Position numbers and translations under genes: made by a program
In this document: positions 1 to 4,296 of the stretch, one piece after another
Position numbering within the stretch: the first letter of the stretch is position 1
How the letters are laid out: every line of letters starts with the position of its first letter
Assembly: GCA_017411935.1 (NCBI GenBank)
Contig: JAFQPC010000044.1
Span: 1-7,742, forward strand
Origin: Clostridia bacterium
GTDB lineage: Bacteria > Bacillota > Clostridia > Oscillospirales > CAG-272
Reading direction: 5' to 3'
Length of the DNA: 7,742 nucleotides
The notes under the pieces: model-generated
Told to the model about the DNA's origin: nothing
Seen by the model: the letters and a program-made list of their open reading frames with translations, nothing else
Database searches by the model: none

Positions 1-17
1 CAAAATCCAAAAATACG

Positions 18-26
18 TGATATAAT
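18..26 (+). promoter_or_regulatory. Extended -10 promoter for the structured leader
   Basis: TG-A-TATAAT (bases 18-26) is a perfect extended -10 element. The expected transcription start is about 32-34, exactly where the 5' arm of the long leader stem begins. The matching -35 box would fall at or before base 1, so it cannot be judged here. The fit between the predicted start and the stem supports the call; the start site itself is inferred. Confidence 0.65.
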
Positions 27-74
27 ATAAGTGTCGCATTATTAGAATAATAAACGCATCCTTATAGGCGTATT

Positions 75-158
75 ATGCCTTTTTTAAGGGATACTATATC
101 TTTTGGTAGATATACGGTATCGCAGGTATCCCTTCAAAAGGATGTTCTAATAGTGTGA
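75..158 (+). CDS. Possible 27-residue leader peptide
   Basis: An ATG at 75 opens a 27-codon frame that ends with TGA at 156-158. It begins MPFLRDTISF and ends KDVLIV. A weak AGGCG lies at 66-70, four bases before the ATG, so translation is plausible but not compelling. The frame runs through all of P3 and through almost all of the 3' arm of P1, and it stops at the last bases of that arm. A ribosome reading it would unfold both helices, as in attenuators of antibiotic-resistance or amino-acid genes. I do not recognise the peptide and it has no run of a single regulatory codon. A frame of this length can easily arise by chance. Confidence 0.25.
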   Translation: MPFLRDTISFGRYTVSQVSLQKDVLIV

Positions 159-165
159 CAACTAC

Positions 166-194
166 GCGAGAGGTATTCTACGGTGTCATCTCGC
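166..194 (+). promoter_or_regulatory. Candidate antiterminator pairing
   Basis: GCGAGA (166-171) is perfectly complementary to TCTCGC (189-194). The second segment covers the last two bases of the terminator's 5' arm and the first four bases of its loop. This hairpin and the full terminator stem at 182-207 cannot both form as simple stems. That is the arrangement expected of a transcription attenuator. The pairing is only six bases, so the switch is an inference. Confidence 0.3.
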
Positions 195-216
195 AAGGGA
201 TGACACCTCATTTTTT
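182..216 (+). terminator. Intrinsic terminator directly before the SLOG-like gene
   Basis: GGTGTCATC (182-190) pairs perfectly with GATGACACC (199-207) around an eight-base loop. TCA and six T (211-216) follow. This is a textbook Rho-independent terminator. Its U-tract ends three bases before the ATG at 220, so it either ends a small RNA or works as a regulated attenuator for the downstream gene. Confidence 0.8.
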
Positions 217-219
217 ATC

Positions 220-702
220 ATGGAAAATTTGAAAAGCTGTTGTATTTTCGGGTATCCCGATGTGGAAATCACCGAAGCGCTATATAACGCGACCGCGGTG
301 TACCTTGCCAATGAAGTGGTCCTCCAAGGTTGCCGCGTTTTTTATTTCTTCAGCAACGGAGATTTTGAAGCGCTTTGCCGTGATATTCTGAACATTATCA
401 AGGAGAAGCATCCTTTGTTGGGGATCCAAAAAATCTTTTGTACCCTATCGCAAGAAGAGGAAGTAACGAGTATTCCGTATTTCCAACGAGAAGACTATGA
501 TGATGTCATTGAGTTTCCCTTTGGCTCTTCCCCCTCCGAGCTTTATGACCGTCTCTCGACGATGATCGACGTTAGCTCCACAGTGATTTGCTATCTCGAC
601 TCGGACAGCAAGAGCGACTTCTGTCGCGCCTACAAGTACGCCAAAACCAAAAAGAATAGGCGACTTTTTAATCTTTATGACACGATAAAATCGATTCGTT
701 AA
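220..702 (+). CDS. SLOG-like (DUF1273/YpsA-like) protein, function unknown
   Basis: This is a soluble 160-residue protein with an alternating strand/helix pattern and no signal peptide or membrane segment. The N-terminal KSCCIFGYPDVEI (5-17) resembles the KTCCFTGHR-type start of clostridial DUF1273/SLOG proteins. FYFFSNGDFEALC (41-53) sits where those proteins carry a glycine-rich nucleotide-binding turn followed by acidic residues. The C-terminal SSTVICYLDSDSKSDFCRAYKYAKTKKNRRLFNLYD resembles their last strand, lysine-rich helix and 'K..INL' strand. The family assignment comes from remembered patterns, not from a search. The GHR and double-glycine signatures are degenerate, so ligand binding may be lost or changed. 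The SLOG superfamily is proposed to bind nucleotides or related ligands, but the role of this branch is unknown. No Shine-Dalgarno site precedes ATG 220; TTG 229 (LKSCC) is an alternative start but also lacks one. The gene follows a terminator-bearing leader and converges on the permease. Confidence 0.72.
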   Translation: MENLKSCCIFGYPDVEITEALYNATAVYLANEVVLQGCRVFYFFSNGDFEALCRDILNIIKEKHPLLGIQKIFCTLSQEEEVTSIPYFQREDYDDVIEFPFGSSPSELYDRLSTMIDVSSTVICYLDSDSKSDFCRAYKYAKTKKNRRLFNLYDTIKSIR

Positions 703-710
703 AATAAAAA

Positions 711-746
711 ACCCACGCATCTTTCGATGCGTGGGCATATTTTTTT
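711..746. terminator. Bidirectional terminator between SLOG-like gene and permease
   Basis: CCCACGCATC (712-721) pairs with GATGCGTGGG (726-735) around a TTTC loop. On the + strand, seven T follow (740-746). On the - strand, the A-rich stretch at 701-711 becomes a U-tract. It therefore serves both converging genes. Confidence 0.88.
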
Positions 747-753
747 CGTTCTA

Positions 754-2226
754 TCAGAACAAGGTCGTGGGTACGAAGAAGTACACACAGAACAGAAGCG
801 AAACGATGATAGCAACCACCGAAACATCCCATTTCGGCTTCTCGGTCTTCTTGACAGAAGCTACGATCAGCGAAACGAGGTAGGATACGAGAGACATTAC
901 CGTGTACGCGATCATACCAACACCGATACCCTTGGTGATCGAGTAAGAAAGAACCATGACTGCAATGGTAAGGAACGCGGACGTTGCCTTGACCGCATTG
1001 CCAAAGTCTACCGACTTGATGTTGTTCTTCATCATCAGAACGCCAACGTAGATCAGCGCTGCTGCCGTTGCCGCAGAAGGAATGACTGCAAACAAGGGCA
1101 TTGCAAACATAGCGAGGAAGAAGAGGCACGCCGTCGTAAACGCGGTCAGACCCGTTCTACCGCCGGCAGAAACGCCTGCACCCGACTCTACGAAGGTCGT
1201 AACGGTCGAGGTACCGAGAGCTGCGCCCGCACAGGTAGCAACTGCGTCGGAGATCATGATCTTTCCGTAGTTGTGAGGCTTGTTGTTCTCGTCCGACAGG
1301 ATTCTGTTACCGCCGCAGCAACCAACGATCGTTCCCATCGTGTCGAACATATCGATCATACACATCGTGATCACAACCATGATGACGGTGAAGAGCGAGC
1401 CTGCGGGGAAGCCTTCCTTAAATACCGAGGTGAACGAGAGGAATACACTGTTCTCGCCGGTAAAGAAGTTTGCGAAGTTCTCCCAGAATTTCCAGGAAAT
1501 TCCTTCGGTTCCCTTGAGAACGGCAAGATTCGTAATGCCAAAGGGGATACCAACGATGGTAGCGCCGAGAATACCGAGAATAACCGAACCCTTGACGTTC
1601 ATCTTGTCAAGAATTGCGATGAGGAACAGACCGATCAGTGCAACGATGGCGGTCTTTGCGGCATCAAAGCTCGTAAAGTTTACGAGAGCAACCTGCGTGT
1701 ACTGGTCAGCAACGATCACGCCTGCATTCTGGAATCCGATGTAAGCGATAAAGAGACCGATACCAACCGAAATCGCGCTGCGGACTGCCACAGGCATTCC
1801 GTCAAATACCATTTCGCGGAAGGTCTTGCCTTTGATCTTGATCAGAGAAAGAAGCAAGAAGATGATACCCGAGATCAGGACCATCATAAATGCCTGTCCG
1901 ATCGTAAATTGAACACCATAGGTGTCAGCCGCCCAAATAGCGATCAAACCACCAAGCATGGAGTTCAGACCCATACCCGAAGCCTGAGCCAAGGGCATCT
2001 TAGCCAAGAACGCCATCAAAAGCGTACCGACAATAGCGCCGAGGGCTGTTGCGATAAAGACGGACGGCCAATATGCCGGGTTCGCACCAACAAGGATCTG
2101 TGCAGGGTTAACGGTCAAAATGTACGCCATTGCAAGAAAAGTAACGATACCGGCAATGATCTCCGTTTTGACGTTCGTTTGCTTCTCGATCGGATCGTAA
2201 CCGAGAAGCTTTGCGAATTTGTTCAT
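754..2226 (-). CDS. NCS2 family purine permease, AzgA/PbuG type
   Basis: This 490-residue polytopic membrane protein should import a nucleobase (adenine, hypoxanthine or guanine) by proton symport. It shows AzgA-branch signatures along its length: TEIIAGIVTFLAMAYILTVNP (21-41), ASGMGLNSM (82-90), VGIGLFIAYIGFQNAG (154-169), IDMFDTMGT (291-299), ALGTSTVTTFVESGAGV with GGRTGLTA (336-362) and IPSAATAAALIYVGVLM (382-398). The length is slightly above the usual 430-480 because of a longer C-terminal hydrophobic end (467-490). ATG 2226 is chosen because AAGGAGA (2234-2240) lies seven bases upstream. The frame stays open to 2289, but that extension covers the Shine-Dalgarno site and part of the promoter. 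The gene has its own promoter at 2280-2308 and follows the LysR-type gene in the same direction. The short leader leaves no room for a purine riboswitch. The exact base transported cannot be told from sequence alone. Confidence 0.93.
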   Translation of the reverse strand: MNKFAKLLGYDPIEKQTNVKTEIIAGIVTFLAMAYILTVNPAQILVGANPAYWPSVFIATALGAIVGTLLMAFLAKMPLAQASGMGLNSMLGGLIAIWAADTYGVQFTIGQAFMMVLISGIIFLLLSLIKIKGKTFREMVFDGMPVAVRSAISVGIGLFIAYIGFQNAGVIVADQYTQVALVNFTSFDAAKTAIVALIGLFLIAILDKMNVKGSVILGILGATIVGIPFGITNLAVLKGTEGISWKFWENFANFFTGENSVFLSFTSVFKEGFPAGSLFTVIMVVITMCMIDMFDTMGTIVGCCGGNRILSDENNKPHNYGKIMISDAVATCAGAALGTSTVTTFVESGAGVSAGGRTGLTAFTTACLFFLAMFAMPLFAVIPSAATAAALIYVGVLMMKNNIKSVDFGNAVKATSAFLTIAVMVLSYSITKGIGVGMIAYTVMSLVSYLVSLIVASVKKTEKPKWDVSVVAIIVSLLFCVYFFVPTTLF

Positions 2227-2279
2227 AAAACTGTCTCCTTTTTTTATTTTTGTGGGGAAATCTGTCCCCTTCTGATTAT

Positions 2280-2308
2280 AGTATACCACGATGCCCTTTT
2301 TCTGTCAA
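2280..2308 (-). promoter_or_regulatory. Promoter of the purine permease
   Basis: On the - strand, TTGACA (2303-2308) and TATACT (2280-2285) are separated by 17 bases. This is a near-consensus vegetative promoter, with transcription expected to start near 2273. The leader is about 47 bases and contains a small GGGGA/TCCCC hairpin (2254-2269 on the + strand) before the Shine-Dalgarno site. The box pair and spacing are identical to those of the LysR-type gene's own promoter. Confidence 0.8.
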
Positions 2309-2319
2309 GAAATTTCTTG
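2306..2319. promoter_or_regulatory. Palindrome at the permease -35 box, possible operator
   Basis: CAAGAAATTTCTTG (2306-2319) is a perfect 14-base palindrome overlapping the end of the permease -35 box and the bases just upstream. A bound protein here would block RNA polymerase. It is not the same sequence or spacing as the dyad beside the LysR-type gene, so the binding protein is unknown. A short AT-rich palindrome may be chance. Confidence 0.3.
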
Positions 2320-2335
2320 TTTTTTTGTCGTAAAA

Positions 2336-3202
2336 TTAAGCTTTTTGCTCCTCGGCAAGACGGTTGCGCAACGCATCGGCAAACGACTGCACGGCGTGCG
2401 TACGGTATGCGTTTTTCTTCCAAAAAAGGTAGGTATCGCGGCGATATTCCCCGATCGACCGAAGCACGACCGAGTCTTCGAAGAGATTTTTCCAGCTAAA
2501 TTCGGGAATGAGCGAAATACCGAGCCCCAGCGATACGTATTTTCGGATCAGCGACGGGTCATCGGTCCGAAGAATCACACGCGGTTCAAACTGAAGAGTG
2601 TGACAGATCTCCTTGCCGTAACGCGAAAGACTGCTCCCGTCGTCCATAAAAATAAAACCTTCGCAGGAAAGCTTTTCGGCTGAAACCGTTACTTCCTCCG
2701 ACAAGGGATTCTCCTTTGACATCGCCAGCAAAATCCTCTCGCTTAAAAGCAATTCGGGTTCGTAATCCTTACAAAAAGAAAGATCGTCCGAGATCACCAA
2801 ATCGTATTCTTCTTTGTCCTCATCCATTTTATGACAGATCACGAAAGAGGTTTTCGGATTTTCTTTTTTAAACGCTCCGATCGCTCTCGCAACAAGCTGA
2901 CGGTTGGTTCCGACCAAGAGGCGAATCTCTTCCTCGCGCCAAGAGGTATTGTCCCGAGCTTCGATCACGGCACTCTCGAGGAGGGACAGCGACTGCTTCA
3001 CCTTCGCGTAAAAGCGCTCGCCCTCTCGGTTGAGCGTGACCTTGTTGTTTTTTCGCTCAAACAACAGCGTGCCGAGCTCGGTTTCCAATCGCTTGACCGA
3101 TTGAGATACCCCCGAGGGCGGCACTCCGAAATTTCTTGCCGTCTGCGAAAAATTCTGCGTTTCGGCAGAATCGCAAAAATAGGTCAGCTGTAATAGATCC
3201 AT
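2336..3202 (-). CDS. LysR-type transcriptional regulator
   Basis: This 288-residue cytoplasmic DNA-binding protein has typical LysR family length. The N-terminal winged helix-turn-helix spans about 1-60: LLQLTYFCDSAETQNFSQTA, then GVPPSGVSQSVKRLETELGTLLFER (26-50) and the TLNREGERF wing (56-64). A linker helix covers about 65-88. A two-lobed periplasmic-binding-like effector domain follows (about 92-280), with the common GLGISLIPE hinge-side motif at 226-234. ATG 3202 is preceded eight bases upstream by AAGGAG (3211-3216). The frame continues upstream to 3436, but the extension crosses the promoter and has no family match. It is divergent from the creatininase-family gene and upstream of the permease in the same direction, so both are likely targets. 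A dyad covering its own -35 box suggests autorepression. The inducer is unknown; a purine or cyclic-amide metabolite is the contextual guess. Confidence 0.93.
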   Translation of the reverse strand: MDLLQLTYFCDSAETQNFSQTARNFGVPPSGVSQSVKRLETELGTLLFERKNNKVTLNREGERFYAKVKQSLSLLESAVIEARDNTSWREEEIRLLVGTNRQLVARAIGAFKKENPKTSFVICHKMDEDKEEYDLVISDDLSFCKDYEPELLLSERILLAMSKENPLSEEVTVSAEKLSCEGFIFMDDGSSLSRYGKEICHTLQFEPRVILRTDDPSLIRKYVSLGLGISLIPEFSWKNLFEDSVVLRSIGEYRRDTYLFWKKNAYRTHAVQSFADALRNRLAEEQKA

Positions 3203-3233
3203 CTCTTTTTCTCCTTTGTCTGTCTTTTTTGAT

Positions 3234-3262
3234 AGTATATCATTTTTCTCTTTCACTGTCAA
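3234..3262 (-). promoter_or_regulatory. Promoter of the LysR-type gene
   Basis: On the - strand, TTGACA (3257-3262) and TATACT (3234-3239) are 17 bases apart. The -35 box forms the exact centre of the dyad at 3248-3271, so a bound regulator would cover it. Confidence 0.8.
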
Positions 3263-3271
3263 GTGAAAGAG
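3248..3271. promoter_or_regulatory. Probable LysR-type regulator binding dyad
   Basis: CTCTTTCAC (3248-3256) and GTGAAAGAG (3263-3271) are perfect nine-base inverted arms around TGTCAA. The dyad covers the regulator's own -35 box and is centred about 66 bases upstream of the predicted start of the divergent creatininase-family gene. LysR-type proteins classically bind near -65 of the activated promoter and repress their own gene from the same site. The dyad contains T-N12-A rather than the canonical T-N11-A, so the assignment is by position and symmetry. Confidence 0.65.
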
Positions 3272-3290
3272 GGTATATTTTATTTCATTA

Positions 3291-3319
3291 TTGACATTAT
3301 GGTGCGACTTTGTTATAAT
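3291..3319 (+). promoter_or_regulatory. Promoter of the creatininase-family gene
   Basis: TTGACA (3291-3296) and TATAAT (3314-3319) with a 17-base spacer make a perfect consensus promoter, with a start expected near 3326. Such a strong core promoter beside a LysR-type dyad leaves open whether the regulator activates or represses it. ATGGT (3299-3303) and ACCAT (3320-3324) flank the -10 box as a short inverted repeat of uncertain meaning. Confidence 0.85.
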
Positions 3320-3359
3320 ACCATTGTAAACGAAAAATCCTAATGCAAGGAGAAAAATT

Positions 3360-4253
3360 ATGGAAACAAGATGGTTGTATCTTTCGGGCGAAGAGCTTGA
3401 AAAAATGAGAGAAATTTCGCACGATACCTGTGTCATTCCAATGGGCTGTATCGAAAAGCACGGTCTTCACCTGCCGCTCGGCACCGACATTCTCAAGGGT
3501 AGTGCGGTGACCTACCGCGCATCTCAGATTGAGCCCGTCTGCGTATTTGCCGACTTTACGTTCGGGAACGTCCCGAGTACACCCCCACACCGTCCGATGG
3601 GAACGATCCATCTTCCTCTCGAAATTCAAATACAGATGCTCGAGCTCCTTTGTGAGCAGATCGCAAGCCACGGCTTCCGTAAGATCCTCGTGGTCAACAG
3701 CCACGGTGGAAACACCACTTGGCTCAACGTCTTCACGAGCTCGATCATTCCGCAGAAGAAGAGAAGCTTTGTTTTTGCGCATACCAAAGCACCCAAGACC
3801 GCACCCCAACTGATGGCAGAAATGCTGATCGAGAACGGAAGCGGTTCGATCCCCGAGCTGACAAAAGAGGACGAAGCCACCCTGCTCCATTTGCACGAAA
3901 TGAATATGAAGACAGGACACGCTTGCTTCTTTGAGACCTCATATATGATGGGCTTTGCCCCCGAAACCGTGCACCTCGAAAAGCTCGGCAAGGAAACGGG
4001 AAAGAATTACCACGTTGCCGACTATTTTAAGGAAAACGAGATCTTTGTTCCCGACGCGGGCTGGGGCTTCAATTACCCGAACGCCTATGCAGGAGACGAT
4101 CCCGTCGAGTGCAACGAGCGCATCGGAAAAGCATCGCTCCGTATCGGCTCAGAGATCCTTGCTAAGAGAATTAAGCTTTTCAAAGAAGACGAAAATCTTT
4201 ATACCTGGACGATGAACAATCAGAACGGAATCAAGAACGATTATCTAAAATAA
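3360..4253 (+). CDS. Creatininase-family metal-dependent amidohydrolase
   Basis: This cytoplasmic 297-residue enzyme belongs to the creatininase/MftE/FAPy-deformylase superfamily (Pfam creatininase type), which hydrolyses cyclic or formyl amides with two metal ions. IPMGCIEKHGLHLPLGTD (26-43) supplies the family's metal ligands Glu32, His34 and Asp43. VVNSHGGNT (111-119) carries His115, and GHACFFETS (186-194) carries Glu192. The NSHGGN form differs from the NGHYEN of true creatininase, where the Glu is a metal ligand. That argues against creatinine as substrate and resembles the wider family more closely. Cys189 replaces the Gly usual in the GHAGxxETS motif. ATG 3360 has AAGGAG (3347-3352) seven bases upstream. 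The gene is divergent from the LysR-type regulator and near the purine permease, so a substrate related to purine breakdown is an inference. Other candidates are inosose lactone-type or hydantoin-like compounds. It ends at a shared bidirectional terminator. Confidence 0.9.
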   Translation: METRWLYLSGEELEKMREISHDTCVIPMGCIEKHGLHLPLGTDILKGSAVTYRASQIEPVCVFADFTFGNVPSTPPHRPMGTIHLPLEIQIQMLELLCEQIASHGFRKILVVNSHGGNTTWLNVFTSSIIPQKKRSFVFAHTKAPKTAPQLMAEMLIENGSGSIPELTKEDEATLLHLHEMNMKTGHACFFETSYMMGFAPETVHLEKLGKETGKNYHVADYFKENEIFVPDAGWGFNYPNAYAGDDPVECNERIGKASLRIGSEILAKRIKLFKEDENLYTWTMNNQNGIKNDYLK

Positions 4254-4263
4254 AAAACAAAAA

Positions 4264-4296
4264 ACGAAGCAATCGACCGATTGCTTCGTCTTTTTT
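4264..4296. terminator. Bidirectional terminator between hydrolase and ABC permease
   Basis: ACGAAGCAATC (4264-4274) pairs with GATTGCTTCGT (4279-4289) around GACC. T4291-4296 follow on the + strand, and an A-rich stretch (4250-4263) gives a U-tract on the - strand. The last bases of the ABC permease stop codon lie in the + strand T-tract. Confidence 0.9.

Larger units (their letters stand above)
31..216 (+). ncRNA. Structured leader RNA or small RNA with three-way junction, class not recognised
   Basis: The transcript can fold into nested helices. P1 pairs 33-48 with 144-159: 16 continuous pairs, of which 36/156, 39/153 and 48/144 are G-U wobbles. P2 is a small hairpin (54-57 with 68-71, extended by 49-51 with 72-74). 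P3 is a long arm: 78-83 with 136-141, 86-94 with 126-134 (nine perfect pairs), then 95-100 with 109-114. A single-stranded linker leads to the terminator at 182-216. All three departures from perfect P1 complementarity are G-U pairs, which suggests selection on RNA rather than on a DNA inverted repeat. The arrangement looks like an aptamer plus expression platform placed before the SLOG-like gene. A stand-alone small RNA of about 185 bases is equally possible. I do not see the conserved cores of TPP, FMN, SAM-I, purine, cobalamin, T-box or GEMM elements. Confidence 0.5.

Noticed and set aside
33..159. Inverted repeats as ends of a miniature transposable element
   Set aside because: The ends (33-48 and 144-159) have no flanking target-site duplication. 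All their mismatches are G-U compatible, and the repeat begins at the predicted transcription start, so an RNA stem explains it better.
2227..2289. Longer N-terminus for the permease
   Set aside because: The extension would start inside the promoter, at or upstream of the predicted transcription start, and has no ribosome binding site. ATG 2226 has a good one.
2227..2308. Purine riboswitch before the AzgA-type permease
   Set aside because: The leader from the predicted start is only about 47 bases and has just a small hairpin, too short for the purine aptamer.
2306..2319. Palindrome as terminator of the LysR-type gene
   Set aside because: On the - strand it is AT-rich, seven pairs with no loop, and is not followed by a U-tract.
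727..2499. 590-codon open frame on the + strand
   Set aside because: It lies opposite the purine permease and the end of the LysR-type gene. Its translation is low-complexity and rich in Arg, His, Asp and Cys, which is typical of an antisense shadow. It has no Shine-Dalgarno site and its ATG lies in a terminator hairpin.
3203..3436. Longer N-terminus for the LysR-type protein
   Set aside because: The extension spans the promoter and dyad and lies upstream of a well-placed AAGGAG. The family's helix-turn-helix normally begins within a few residues of the start, as it does from ATG 3202.
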